From Henckelia pumila (Eukaryota > Streptophyta > Magnoliopsida > Lamiales > Gesneriaceae), in assembly GCF_033568475.1 (NCBI RefSeq), contig NC_133123.1:24662622-24726621 (forward strand): DNA of 64,000 nucleotides, in the 5' to 3' direction. A program made the translations under genes and the position numbers. This document shows positions 48,926 through 62,051 of the stretch, one piece after another; the stretch's first letter is position 1; each line of letters opens with the position of its first letter. Under the pieces are notes generated by a model that did not search any database, was not told the DNA's origin, and was given only the letters and a program-made list of their open reading frames with translations.

Positions 48926-51900
48926 TTATTCATTATTTTCAATCCAATTCTTGATAGCGTTCGAGATTCTTCGTTTCACCCTCTGAGCGTTAATTCTTTC
49001 TTCATCTTCTTCATTCTGTCAAGAATTTATAAATCCAGTAAAAGAATTAGTTTTATGCCTTGTTTATTGATGCTAAAATTAAGCTTAATTAAGAGGCGAC
49101 TTAAAATATAAAACGCTATAAAATTTATAATTTGGATTGAAATTTCAAGCATATACATAAATTTAAGTATTTTTTCTAGTTTGAGATAGAGAGGTTATTC
49201 TTTCCTCTTCTTTTCTTTCTTTCTTTCTTTTTTTCTTTTTATTATTTTATTTTATTTTTAATATAACGTGAGAACTTGTTACTTACCCTCGTTCTGATCT
49301 ATATCTAGAATAACAATATACCTACAAAAATAGAATAAGGATTTTGCTCCTTTAAGAATCTCCATGTCCACCAAAAACACTCAGCACAAGACAACAAAGA
49401 AAATGTTGATTTCAGAAGCATTGCATTGCATTGGTGTATGAAGCATATTAGTCGATCGATTAGCAATCTTGGTTAATTTTTGTGGCCTTCTTTGAATTTG
49501 TTTTTGTGCGTGCATGCGTGCGTGTAAATTAACCTTTTTGTTCACGATAAATTCACAGTATTACCCTCATCTCAATTATATAGGTCACGTTCTTTTTTTG
49601 TTTATCCCAAATATGTATGTTTGCACTAAATTTAGCAATTTTTTTTATTGATATACTTTTTTTGATTATGTCTTAAAAAACGTGTAATCATAATTTGCTT
49701 TTCTAGTGAATTTTTTTAATTTGTGTTGAAAAAAACAATCCTATATAATCAAGACGAAGATGGTAATAGACAACACTAAAAAACTAAGGACGTCATATAA
49801 ATGTTAATGCATCATCCTAAACTCGGGACAATTGTATGAAAATGTGAGTTCGATATATATATATATATATATCAGAATTTTCGTAAACTACAAGTAAATT
49901 TTCTAAATCCTCCAAGTTAAGTCTTACAGTACTAAATATCATTAATTTCGTTGCATAAGACACTCTTCATAATTCTAAAATCTATAATATACAAGGTTTT
50001 TTAATTCCATTCATTTTATTCATGAACTACGTAAACAACGTGTGCATAGCGACTCGTACCTAAATATATAAAACAATATTAATATATATAATATAAATTT
50101 AAAGAAAAATTAAACTTTTCTTTTCTCTAGGTATAGTTTAAAAAAAAAAGGTCGAGGTTTAAAATTTCTTACTTCTCCACCAATGGCTTGTAAATGGAAG
50201 TTATCAGCACAAGAAACCCTAGCTTCCACAACAGTGAGGCCTAGCTCTTCAAATGTTTCCAATATGTAAACCAGAAGCCCCGGGCAGCTTTTCAATGCCT
50301 GAACATTTACTAAAAAGCACTTCTCTAGCTCTTCTACGGTTACTTGCTGCACAGAATTCAACAAATATTGGAAATTAATTCATGTTCAAAGTGCAGCATT
50401 GATCGTCAAATTTCAGTCATAGTTTATTATCTTTTTTTTTTCAAGGTAATTTCAGTTTTTTTTTAATTTTATAATTTTGATGTGGAACTGACATACAGTT
50501 TCACTTATATGATCTCAATGATTAATGATAAAAATTGAAAGATATATACAGTTGAAATTTAATTTGATAATATAAAATGACAAAAAAAAAACATATATTC
50601 TAAGCGGAAATCGTAATTTTCCCTCAAAATGACTATAAAAAATTGGATGAAATAATCTATTCAAACGTTTACTTAGTCCCATGCATAATTTAAAAACATT
50701 AATGAATGTCCCCTTTGTCTGGGAATCATTGGTTTATTTGTTGTGGTCAAACTTTTAATTTGACTAACTTATTAATGTATTAAATATATATTTTGATAAA
50801 TTCAAGACAAACTTTCAAAATCTTAATATTTATTGTTTTGTTGCTTGTTGTTATATATTGAATCTTTTCTACATAGAGAATAATTATTTTAATTAATAGT
50901 ACTTACTAGTTACTACTTACACTTCCGTAAGCTTGAAAATTTTTAAATCTAATTAATTACAAGGGCATCAAATTGATTGCGGTTGGATTCAAATCCTATA
51001 TATGGTTATTTTTTGAGCTCTTCGGATGGATTTCAAATCACTCCGCTCCATTAAGCTAGAGACATTTCAAATCCTTCACTCAATTAAATTATACCCCTGA
51101 AATCCACACGTAACCTAATTGATTTATTTAAATTATAAGTTTCATTTTGGTTGAAATAACTTTAAGCTCAAAGTATGTATATCCGGTTAAGCAATTCCGT
51201 TTTCCTTTCAGATGAAATTATTAATTTCCACATTGATGTAGCAAATTAAATAGATAACATCACTCGAATTAAATAATATTTCATGAAAAAAATATTATAT
51301 AGTGTGACATTATTACGATCACACAATCAGTTTAACCCATTTTTTCATGTTTAATATTAATTATTCGAGTTAATGATCTATTTAAGAAATGATTCGATGA
51401 TACGAAATATATATTTTAGTTTTGATAATATCGAAATCGTAAAGTAACAATTTAAGTTAATTAAAAAAATAACAAGAACTATAAGAATGTGAAATTAAAT
51501 AGAGGCCAGGATAAAAATAGAGTAATGAAATAATAAATTATAATTAAATAGTAATGGAAACTAGAAGGTTTAGAAGTATTACTGGCCATGGATCGATGCG
51601 AGTGCTTGAACTTTGTGCAGTTTCTATGTCTTGGTTGAGTCTGTCCACTTTATGCTTCAACTCTTTGATATAATTTGATGCATCCAATACTATTGAGGCT
51701 TCGTTCATCTGTCAAAAAAATAATAAAATTTAAAGTCATCAAATTTAGTTTTATAACAAATTTATACGATAAAATGCAAAGATTTACGTGAAAAACCCGA
51801 AATGATTAGAAAACCACATACAAGAGGAAAAAGAGAGCTTATACACAAACACAAACCTTAAATTTTCTTATATAAATATGTACTCAAAATTGATCCTATC

Positions 51901-52391
51901 TTTATATATATGTGTGTATGTATGTATGGTGGCTCTCTACAAAATACTTTATATTTTTCAACTTTAAATTAAATGTTCTATCACCGATTAAAATCGTAAT
52001 TATGTCGACTCATGTGATGAAAATAATTAATGATCATGGATGTTATATACGTTAACAAAAAATGCCAATTTGCTAATCTTTCATCGACTGAGAGGTAAAA
52101 ATATATCAAGATTTTTCAGAAACAAATTGAAGGTAAAAATATTTAATCAGATCCGAAAAATTGGAACCATGCATCTTTTTCTCATTAATTTAATAACTCA
52201 TGATGAGAATGAATTTTGAATGTAAAAAAGCTAGCTAGCTATAAAATTTTATATAATAAAATGATATAGCATAGTATATGATGAATGAATGAAAAAAGGA
52301 AATAAATTACTGCATGAGAATGAGTAATAGCACGAAGACGCTGCAGCTTATCATGAAGAAGTGCTTCTCTCTTTCGCTCCCTGGAAACCAT
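48926..52391 (-). CDS. bHLH-like transcription regulator with C-terminal ACT-like domain
   Basis: Four exons on the minus strand: 52391-52311, 51708-51583, 50346-50173, 49015-48926; all phase 0; 156 residues. The start MVSRERKREALLHDKLQRLR, followed by ITHSHA, EASIVLDASNYIKELK and HKVDRLNQDIE, is a helix-loop-helix with a short atypical basic region. The rest (VNVQALKSCPGLLVYILETF, then EELGLTVVEARVSCADNFHL) has the pattern of an ACT-like dimerisation domain, ending AIKNWIENNE. Length and order match the Arabidopsis proteins At2g40435/At3g56220, recalled as about 156 residues. It probably acts in the nucleus as a dimer partner rather than a classical E-box binder. Intron 2 contains a MITE copy (50385-50632). 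The gene looks intact. Confidence 0.92.
50385..50632. mobile_element. Mutator-like MITE copy 4, inside a bHLH gene intron
   Basis: A diverged copy: AAATTTCAGTCATAGTTTATT, GATGTGGAACTGACATACAG, GAAATCGTAATTTTCC. It lies between exons 2 and 3 of the bHLH-like gene. Confidence 0.6.
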
Positions 52392-52497
52392 TATTGATAT
52401 TTGATTGTGAAGAGCTTAATAATTAACAGCCACACCAGCCAGCTGCCTTTAAATCAACTTCCTTTTTTTGTTTGCTTCCCAAAATATCAAATCATCA

Positions 52498-52506
52498 CTA
52501 TATATG
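52498..52506 (-). promoter_or_regulatory. Possible TATA box of the bHLH-like gene
   Basis: CATATATAG on the minus strand lies about 110 bases upstream of the ATG at 52391, a typical distance for a plant TATA box plus a short 5' UTR. This is position-based inference; TATA-like strings are common in such AT-rich DNA. Confidence 0.3.
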
Positions 52507-52656
52507 AATTGAGAAGCTGGCCGTGAGCTGAAACTACTATTTTACCCTTCCAAAATTCTATATATTATATTTTTATTTTTTAATTAGTCATATATATATA
52601 ATATGATCATTTTGTGATCGATTATATCATGACTGCGTGGATGCATGATATCAAAT

Positions 52657-52990
52657 GGAAAACTGCATTTTTTGGTCATATATATTTGTCTCGTTACGCT
52701 TTTGGTCTTATATGTTTTTAAATTTCAGTCTTAGTCGAATGTATCTTTGTTTGTTTAAAGCTTTTAGGTAATTTTCTAAGATGACGTTGACTTATATATA
52801 TATATATATATATATGTAGCGTCACGCTATTATATATGTAATGTCACGTTACATCAGCACTCTTAATTAAAATAATTTAAAATTGTCAAAAAGTCGCAAG
52901 ATAACAGATTAAGATTAAAATTTTGAAAATATATATGAATGACCAAATTTGCAGAGTAACAAACATATGGAACAAAAATATAATTTTCCA
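52657..52990. mobile_element. Mutator-like MITE, family copy 5
   Basis: It starts GGAAAACTGCATTTTTTGGT and ends AAAATATAATTTTCC. It has GTTTTTAAATTTCAGTCTTAG at the left and the mirrored AAAATTTTGAAAATATATATG at the right, with GTCACGTTACATCAGCAC in the centre. Confidence 0.75.
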
Positions 52991-54082
52991 TCTACTTTTT
53001 GAATGCCTTTGTAAGAAATATGTTGCAAAATATTGTTACAACAGAATGATAAATAAATTTATTTACTTGACATTAATGGAAGTTTAGGAAACCGAAGAAT
53101 GATAATGTTTAATCGAAATTTCAAGTTGCATTCAATGTAATTAATGTACTTTACTCCATCGAATAAATGATAATCACGTGTCACTGAAGTTGTTTAACGT
53201 TTTAATATATTTTAAAGTTTCATACGTACTGTCTTAAACGGGAAACTAAAGGAAAGAAATAAAATACAAAATATAATCACTTAAAATATGGATATTTTCA
53301 AGATAATATATATATATATGTATGTAATAATTAAAAAAATTGTAGATGACTAACCAAGTCGAGATGAGAAAAACAACGAGCTCGTGATCATGGCTTGGAT
53401 TGGGGAGTGGAAACAATGTATATGAAATTATTGTTTGTTTGTTTGTGTAAAAAAAATAAATTATCGAGAATAGTGAAGGAATCATCAAATATGGATGTGT
53501 TATTTTCTTAATAATTTGGGGATTTTGGAAGGATCCAAACACCCCTCACGGGGAATTTGGAGCTCCCTCTTCAAACAGCCGTCATTTTTGTCTTCTTCCA
53601 CTCTCTTTCTACACGTGCCACTCCTCCTCTGTCATAACTCTGTAAACTATCCCTAAAACCTTCTAATCCTTGTTTGCCCAATTTGCATTTACTATATAAT
53701 ATGTATTTGATGTTTCGTAAAACCTAAAATTAAATAAAATTTTAATCATTCAAACTTCGATAAGAACTTTTGGTAGCTAGGTTGTTGTTACATTAGTACA
53801 TGAATTATTGAAGTTGATTCAATAAGTGTGCACGTTTAAATTTAATTTTAATTTTGTTGCGAAGCATTCTAATTAATTAAATGTTCACATTAATTGAAGA
53901 ATGATAGTTAAGGTCCTTTCATTTGAGACCGTACCATTTATAAGAAAAATATTGTTTAAAAAAAATTGAGATGGAATAAGTTCATTTCTGATCCAAAATC
54001 ATATATAGATTTTTTATGAATTTACAAATCCGTCCCTATATTGGTAAATTTATTTTTTTAGAAACACTAAACTATATATATT

Positions 54083-54321
54083 AATAGATCTAGGGGTGGG
54101 TTTTCGATATACCGTATAAAAAATATTAATATGAAAAAAATTCATATCGGTACCGATATCGAAATTTCAAAATTTTTGTTTAGAAAAAATTCATACACAT
54201 ACCGTATAGGTAACGAAAAAAAATTCGATATACCAAAAAAATGTCTATATATCGAAAAAATTTTGGTACAGTATCCTAAAAAGTCGGTATTTTAGTTCGG
54301 TATTTCAGCCCTAAATAGACT
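54083..54321. mobile_element. Short hAT-like MITE with TAGGGGTGGG end
   Basis: 54091-54313 (223 bp): left end TAGGGGTGGGTTTTCGATAT, inverted right end TAGGGCTGAAATACCGA. The flanks AATAGATC and AATAGACT agree at six of eight positions. It shares its terminus with the element at 35368-36148. Confidence 0.7.
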
Positions 54322-54650
54322 AATAAGTCTCTCTGGAGATGGTCTCATGGATTTATACTCAAAAGATGGATCGACCCGTGAAAAATAATACTTTTAATAT
54401 AAAATAATGTTTTCATTAATTAATCAGGTCTGAAGGTTCAACCTAAAAAAATTAACTTGTCAAACAGTTTTATAAAAGTTTTTATGTTAATAAATTTAGA
54501 TGAATATAAATAAACGTGCCAACTATTTGATGTTTGGTATTATATCGACGTGATCGGTATCAAACTGATATATATGGCAAGGTTAAGTTTTGGAAATTTG
54601 TATTTTTTTTTACTGGTAATGTTAGTTGTAGTAGTAGTATTATTATTATT

Positions 54651-54993
54651 AGGAAAAACTGCAATTTTGGTCATTTATGTTTGTTATTTTGCGATTTCGG
54701 TCATCTATGTTTTCATATTTCAGTTTTAGTCCTACGTGTTTCGATTTTTGGCAATTTTAGTCATTTTTATTAAAAAATGCTTACGTGACACTATACACAT
54801 CAACTCCACATCAGCAATGCATTGGTGCCACATCAGCGCCACATCAGAAAAAAAACTAAAATTGCCAAAAAAATAAAGATAACGGACTAAAACTGAAATC
54901 TAAAACATAGAGGACCAAAATCGCAAAGTGACAAATATGGAGGACCAAAATCGCAAAGTGACAAATATGCAGGATTAAAAAAGCAATTTTACC
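54651..54993. mobile_element. Mutator-like MITE, family copy 6
   Basis: A well-preserved copy starting GAAAAACTGCAATTTTGGTC. The right arm carries a tandem duplication: ACCAAAATCGCAAAGTGACA occurs twice about 31 bp apart. It is inserted in a TTA microsatellite, so TTATTATT occurs on both sides. Confidence 0.85.
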
Positions 54994-55209
54994 TTATTAT
55001 TATTATTATTATTATTATTATAATTTACGTTATAGTAGGCATAAATATTTCATCCTTTGAGTTTCGTATTTTTTTACTCATGTATGTATGTTCTGCCTTG
55101 GTTTTTGTTGTTCGGTAGGCCCTAATGAAGTGATACCAATTATATTAATATGTATAATTATTAATTAATTAACCATAAACTTTAATTGACGATAAAACTA
55201 TATTAATTA

Positions 55210-55640
55210 GGAAACACTGGAAATTAATTCGATCTTTTATATATTTGTTTTTTTTAGTTTTAATCCTTCGTGTTTTAAAACTTTAGTATCTTTGTGTTTT
55301 TTCAAACTTCAAGGTACAGATGTTCATAATTGAGTATAAGGGTGTGCTAAATATCCCACATAGAATGAATTAAATAATTGGAGTTGTATATATGAACTAA
55401 TTGGACAATTTTCCTCCTTGAGCTAGTTTCTGGGTAAGTTAGATCTAAGTTCATAAAATATAACAGCACTCGCCTGAAAATGACATGATGCTCAGGTATG
55501 CAGTGTCCCGATGAAAATAATAAAATTACTAAAAATTGAAAGATATAGGTCTAGAAACTCAATTTCGATAATATATATAGAGAATCAAAATCAGAAAGAC
55601 ACCCACATATTATATAGATCGAAAATTGCAATTTCCCTTA
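55210..55640. repeat. Diverged relative of the Mutator-like MITE family (copy 7)
   Basis: Only parts match, such as TTTTTTTAGTTTTAATCC at the left and TTGAAAGATATAGG with GAAAATTGCAATTTCCC at the right. The centre is different, and the ends are not firm. Confidence 0.4.
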
Positions 55641-55717
55641 ATAACTATTAAGTTTTTTCCTTTATTTATTGTAATCGAATACCACATTCATGAAAAGGAC
55701 AATGATATATGTACATA

Positions 55718-56460
55718 GAGTTTTACATAGAGATGTACACGCCCTATTAAATTAGGAAAGAATTTCAAATTATTTTAAAATTTCTTTTTTTATCAACCTA
55801 CAATTTTTCGTCTTGCTCAAAAAAATATATTAAATTCATTTAAAATATTTTTATTTTCAACCTACAATTGTTTATCTTTTTCAAAAAACTCTTAACGAAA
55901 ATATTATTATTATTAATTTAATTATTTATTGTGAAATTTTAGGGGTGTTAAAATTGAACCCAACACAAGTTGATCAGTTACTATCGGATTAAGGTTGATT
56001 TTTGAGGTTCAGGTTAGACCCGAAATATTTGATTTTTTTAATTATTACACATAATAATATTAAATATATTTTAGTTTAAATATATATTTTATCCATAATA
56101 AATTTAAATATATAATAATAAATCTCGCTTATATATGATTTAAATTTGAAATTTTAATTTTAAAAATTTTAAAATATATTTTCTATAAGAAAATAGACAA
56201 TTATTATTTTTTAACTCAATTAATAATTATATTTTCATAATTATATTTTAAATTTTTATAAAATAATTATTTTTGTGGAACTAAGTAAAATTAATTCTAC
56301 AAATAAGTAATAAAAAATAATAATATTTTCTTAAAAAGTTTTTTGAGTAAGACAAAAAATTGTAGGTTGAAAAAAAAAACAGAAATTTTAAAAGAATTTG
56401 AAATTTTTTTTTAATTTAATAGGGCGTGTACGTTTCTATGTAAGGGTCTATGTACATATA
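55718..56460. mobile_element. Element with ~130-bp terminal inverted repeats
   Basis: The left arm (about 55718-55885) contains TTTTACATAGAGATGTACACGCCC and AACCTACAATTTTTCGTCTT. The right arm (about 56335-56460) carries the inverse, including AAAAATTGTAGGTTGA and AATAGGGCGTGTACG. The interior is AT-only and non-coding. Target duplication is not clear, so the superfamily is open; long arms suggest a Mutator-like or foldback element. Confidence 0.75.
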
Positions 56461-56586
56461 AAATTGTCACATAAAAAATAATGAAATGTATATTTTATGT
56501 TCCTCATTTTACGTGCTCTCGCCTCGAGAGATGATAAAAACTAGCGTATATACAATTTACAAACTCAATCTGGGACTAATGATCTT

Positions 56587-56610
56587 GCACGTGCACGTGC
56601 ACGTGCACGC
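56587..56610. promoter_or_regulatory. GTGCAC repeat with three overlapping G-boxes
   Basis: GCACGTGCACGTGCACGTGC contains CACGTG three times in register, a perfect dyad core. CACGTG is the plant G-box bound by bHLH/bZIP factors. No gene start lies next to it, so function is unproven. Confidence 0.5.
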
Positions 56611-57639
56611 AAGGATTCTTACCAAAACAAAAAAAAAAAAATTATAGCCATAAATATGAGAGGACAAAACACAAACATATATATAAAATGATTTGAATAT
56701 AATATGGTGTCGCATTGTTTCATCTTGCTCAGCTAGAATACTTAAATAAACATTACATAAATGAGAAGTTGATATTCCATGTCAAATTATTATAGATACA
56801 ATTAAAAATTAATACTTTATTATTATTGAAACTTATATTTAGATGAGTTTGTGTGTATTTTATATTTGTAATATTACTAGGATATATAAGCAACGGAATA
56901 AAAAAACAAAAACATTAGATTATAATCGTTGTGTACTAATCAAGCAAATGATTTACAATAACAAAATACTCATTCTTTTTAATTTATTACGCTTCTATGA
57001 TGAACATTTCAACAAATTCACTAGGCGAGAACCACTAGTCTTGAATTTCGCTCCACTCGAATTCTCTGTGAATCTGTGATGCAGCGGGTTATTTTCTCCC
57101 GAGAACTTTATATCACTGGACTTCAATATAAGTGCATTTCTCCTTTAGAAAAGTGTTCACGCTCAATTAATTGATACTCTTTCAACAATATATAGGTGTA
57201 AACCTGTATATATCCTAACCAAATATTCAAAAAATCAACAAATCTTACCTCTATCTCATCATTATCATATATAGAGTTTAAAAGATTTTTCCAACAAACC
57301 TAGATATATTCCCAATATTCATACATTAGCTTCATCAACTTCAACAAATATTTTTTTTTATTAAGATATGAGATATGATAATCAAAATTTATTTATCAAG
57401 TTAAAAGATCTGAAAATTAATATATATCTCACAGATCTAAATCCGAAAATATTCAAAATATTTGATCTAGCTATCTTCATATTCAAAGTTCAACTATATA
57501 TTACCAAAACATAGAATATCAACACATCAAAATAATAAAAAAAAAAACCAATTAAAAGTTACGTTTAACAATTATATCAAAACCGAATATAATCTATAAT
57601 ATATTATTAGCTATAAGCAAGATGTACATCCAATCCATA

Positions 57640-58060
57640 CGCTATGTTTGGATCAGTAGAATTAGATGAGATTTGGTGGGATTTGAAATTGAAAATACCG
57701 TTTTAGTATTTAAAATTTGAGATTTCAAAACGAGATTGATATTTGATGAGATTTTATAGAATTTCAATTAGTTAAGTGAAATCTTGACAAAATTGGTCGT
57801 ATTTCACGGAATTTCACGGGATTTGATTTTATAAAATAATAAAATTATTTTTAATAATAAATTCATATACTTTACTTATAAATTTTAAGTTTTTATAATA
57901 ATATTTTTACAAAGTATCATTTATCCAAAATTTATACTAACAAATTCCAAAACATATTTTAACTTTTTGCCAAACATGCACAAAATGAAATTCCAATTCT
58001 AAATCCAATTCAATTCCAAATTTCATTTTTTTAGACATTCAAACACACTGTTAGAGATGA
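57640..58060. repeat. hAT-type MITE with GTTTGGAT-like ends
   Basis: The left end CTATGTTTGGATCAGTAG and the right end ACATTCAAACACACTG are inverted, enclosing GAGATTTGGTGGGATTTG-type repeats mirrored by CCAATTCAATTCCAAATTTC. Confidence 0.6.
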
Positions 58061-60844
58061 ATATTTTTATACTCTATCTAAAATACCCTACTAGACGTTC
58101 GTAAGCATGACTGTACAATGAACTTCTATAAAAACCATTTAATTGTATCCATTCTCAGCTTTACAAAAATGGTTAGCCAAAATTGTTACGTCTAGTCCCA
58201 TTTACACCATTTCAATTTTTTTTCCCAACTCGTCGAGCATCGCAAGTTCACAATCACCCTTTCTAAAAATGTGATGTTCTCGTAGCAGCCTGATCCATCG
58301 ATCCACCAACACCAGGAGTCAAGAGGTAACTCATAGTAGTTAAAAAGGTGCATGCATGGTTCATATGGATGTAGCATACTTTGTCTCGCAGGTTTAAAAA
58401 GTGACTAGCTACTATATCACATTGCCTTGTATATGTAACACTATGTCTCGGAATTAATGTTGTTGACGGCCAGCTCTGACACCATTATACCCGGTGCTTG
58501 GACCGGCACTAACACAATTTCACAATGGACTTCTACAACAATTATTTCATTTTTTTTTGTTTTACGCAAATAATTAACCCAAACTTTTTATATATAGGAT
58601 CGAGTCTACTACGTACTATTATATTTAAATTATATTTTATGTGATAGGAACGTCACACAAATCACAATTCGCATGGTGATCAAATGCTAGAATGAATACA
58701 TACAATAAATATAGATATATACACGCACAAGGTTGCCGACCCATCTGCTGCATCATCAAGTAAACTGGCAAATTTTGGATTCAAATGGCTATTATTACAG
58801 AACATGCATACAACAAGTGACAATAAACTTTCATAAATCCTGAATATGTCGAGTGATTAATCACGAGATGTTATAAGTACGAATATACATACAAATATAT
58901 ATTAAAATACAAACTTAATTTAATTATAGCTCGGAAGAGTTTCTGCACACACACACACACACACATATATATCTATAAAAGTTGCCATTCATTCTTGCTT
59001 GTTGACAAATATATATTCACGTACCAACCTGTTCACATGTGTGCACTTCATCATTACAACAAAACAATGTATTTCATACATATACTCTGATTTAAATTTG
59101 TCTATTGCGTTCAATAAAATACAAGAAATCATGGGTTTGATTTTATTTTTTTTAGGGTTTTCCAAGATAATACGATCGAGTGAGATGGATCTAGAATTTA
59201 TTGAAATTTTTTTAGTTATCGTAAAAAGGCCAAATTAAATATATATGAAATATAAGGATACAATAACTACAATATTGTTTGATTAATTCAAAAAATCGAA
59301 TTTCTTGAAATTAATTTTATGCCTTTGTTTTTGGTGCCTTATCGTTGACGGTGTATCTGAGATCATTTCGAAGATGGAGATATATGTTATGCTATTATAT
59401 TCTCCTTCAAAGACACATTAATTCACTCACTAAGTTATTTTTAGTTTGTTCTGGCTTTGGTATGGCGCTGCAGCAAATTAAATGTGAACAGATAAAAAAA
59501 AATTTAATCTCTGGGCCGGTAATCAAGACTTGAGCCATTCTTAGGTAATGTTTCGGAATGTTTTCAGGAAGCACTTCGGAATACTACCTTAATTAGTTTA
59601 GACCGTTGACCGACTATTCCTATTTCGGATTTTTATAGTTTCTCAATGCTTTTGAAGTTTAGCTGCTTGAGTTGATCTTAGTTTATATATATAGCATGTG
59701 ATTGCATTACAGTTATTAATACTTAATAGGTCTTATATTTGGTGAAAGTATGTGTGTCTATATATATATATATTATATGTGTGTGTGTATATATATACCT
59801 GTAATCTGATAAATAATTGAAGATTCAACCGGATTCAAGAAATTAACAGAATTATAATGAAAATATAGGTGACCAAAAGTATTGATAATCTTCTCGTTCG
59901 AATGTTTCTAATGCTTAAATAAAATAAGCAACTCGTTTGTATAGTTTGGATGTGAAAATTATTTCTGTTTTCCCAGGCGCCTAAAAAGGATTTAAAAAAC
60001 GGGTGGGCAAAAACTAAAATATTATAACTTATAAGTAGAGAAATATAGTATGTATATATCTTTTTTTTTTTAATTTTTAACTAGCATTGAAAGTAGTTTT
60101 CGAAAAAAAAAATAGCATTAAAAGTATTAAGGGTAAAAGTATATTGTTTTAAAAAAAATTTCCATGCACTGCCTATGTGGCTATATATATATCCCCTTGG
60201 TTGCTACTTAATTACTTTCCGTGGATTATAATATCTTTTCATCTATTTACAATATGTAGTTGTGGTTAATTCATGCACCTGTTGAATTAATACGTTTTAA
60301 TATATATTGGACTGCAATTACTCCATGCTTTACGGATTTCAAGGTCATAAAAAATATTGACTTTGAAAACAATGCTTTACGGATTCTCGTGGCAATCCAG
60401 GGGTGACATTCATATTCTTGTTTGTTTTGAAACTCGTATTTCTTGTGATTTTCAAATTTCTACTTTCGACACTTTAGTAAAACTTGATGTGTTGGCTTAA
60501 AAAAAAAAAAAAAAAAACTTGATGTGTTAGCTAGGCTTACCTCAGCGCATTTCGCATTCCCTTTTTTTTTTTTTTTTTTTTTTTGTTCTTGTGTTTTTTG
60601 TATCTTCTAGGCACCATTTTTTAATGATAAAAAAAAACTAATAATCCCATCTTTTGCTGTTTTATTTTTCCTAAAAAAGTATATATTTATCATTATATAT
60701 CAGTATTTTTAGAAATAAGCTAGGGTTAGCTCAGTTCCTTTTTCTTTTAAAAATTCTTTTTACTCGTTCTTAATTTACATGGCGACAATCGTGCATCATT
60801 AAAATATATATTTTATCTATGTCAAGACATCTTTTGCACAGGTA

Positions 60845-61590
60845 TTTATAAAACGTTCTTATAAAATTTAAAAAAATTGTATAAAATGATTTAAAAATTA
60901 TGAAAAACTGCAATTTTAGTCATGTATGTTTGTCACTTTGCGATTTCGGTCATCTATATTTTCATATTTCACTTTTAGTCTTGCATGTTCTGATTTTTGG
61001 CAATTTCAATCTTTTTTCTTTGAAAATCTTACGTGACACTATACACGTCAGCTCCACATCAGCACTGCATTGGTGATACATTAGCGTCACATCGGAAAAA
61101 AAGACTAAAATTACCACAAAAAAAAAATAAAGATAGCAAACTAAAGCTGGAATATGAAAATATAGATGACCGAAATCGTAAATTGACAAACATACAAGAC
61201 CAAAAAAATAATTTTTTCTAAAAATTATTTTAAGTATAAATATGTGTTTTATTTGAACAACTATTAATAAAAGCATTAATTTTTTAAATTGTGAATGTGA
61301 CTGTAATACTATTAAAAAATGATTTTATAGATAAACATAATAAGAATTTTTTAGACAACTATTCTATAAATTAATTAAAAAAATTAAATTCTCTTTTAAC
61401 CTGTTTTGTTATTCTAAAAACACTAAAAAAAACATCTTTCAATTGTTTTTCGAAAACTATGCTTAGCTTCAAATTTTTTTAAAAAATATTTTTCAAAAAA
61501 AATATCTTGCCCAAACACATTATTTAAGTTTTTTTACTTGTTAAACATCAAAAATATTTTTAAAGTTCTTGTCCAAACAGAACACTTAAA
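60845..61590. mobile_element. AT-rich MITE, second copy, split by a nested MITE
   Basis: It shares ATAAATATGTGTTT, AAAACTATGCTTAG and TTTTTAAAGT with the copy at 30345-30695. It is interrupted at 60902-61218 by Mutator-like MITE copy 8, so this element is the older one. Confidence 0.7.
60892..61228. mobile_element. Mutator-like MITE, family copy 8, with clear target duplication
   Basis: 60902-61218 (317 bp): left end GAAAAACTGCAATTTTAGTC, right end ATAATTTTTTC. It is flanked by the exact 10-bp duplication TAAAAATTAT (60892-60901, 61219-61228), in the 8-11 bp range typical of Mutator-like elements. This copy best defines the family. Confidence 0.88.
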
Positions 61591-62051
61591 CTTTATTTTC
61601 TGAACTAATTAGGAAGAAAATTGGTCACGTGACTTGGCCTCTAGGAAGTACAATATTCACATGCAAATGTTACAAATCAAAACAAAATAATTTAAAACAT
61701 AAAGTTGAAACAAAATTATATTTATATTTAAATTGCATACATCGAATAGATAATAACATATTTACTGTTTCGAAGTGAATATTTGAAAATGATAGATAAT
61801 AATGATTTTATAACCAACGACAAATTTCACCTGGTCCTACACCTACCACATCAATTCACATATTTTCAACCAATGTCCCATTCAAAACTTTAAGATTCCC
61901 CGAAATTTGCCAAATAATTTGATTTGTTTTAATTTTCAGTCGTTTCACGCGGTTTAATCCAAAAAAGTCGGGCCTTTTTTTTTTTTTTTTTTTTTTAACT
62001 TTTAATATATTTTTTTAAGTATAATAACGTGATATCGGACGTGTTACAGGA

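Noticed and set aside
53246-53542. 98-residue minus-strand frame upstream of the bHLH-like gene
   Set aside because: Low-complexity Ile/Tyr/His-rich translation of AT repeats; likely promoter DNA.
58192-58377. Minus-strand frame of 61 residues containing SWCWWIDGSGCYENI
   Set aside because: It looks protein-like, but I do not recognise it; there are no splice signals or neighbours to support it. It may be part of an unidentified repeat.
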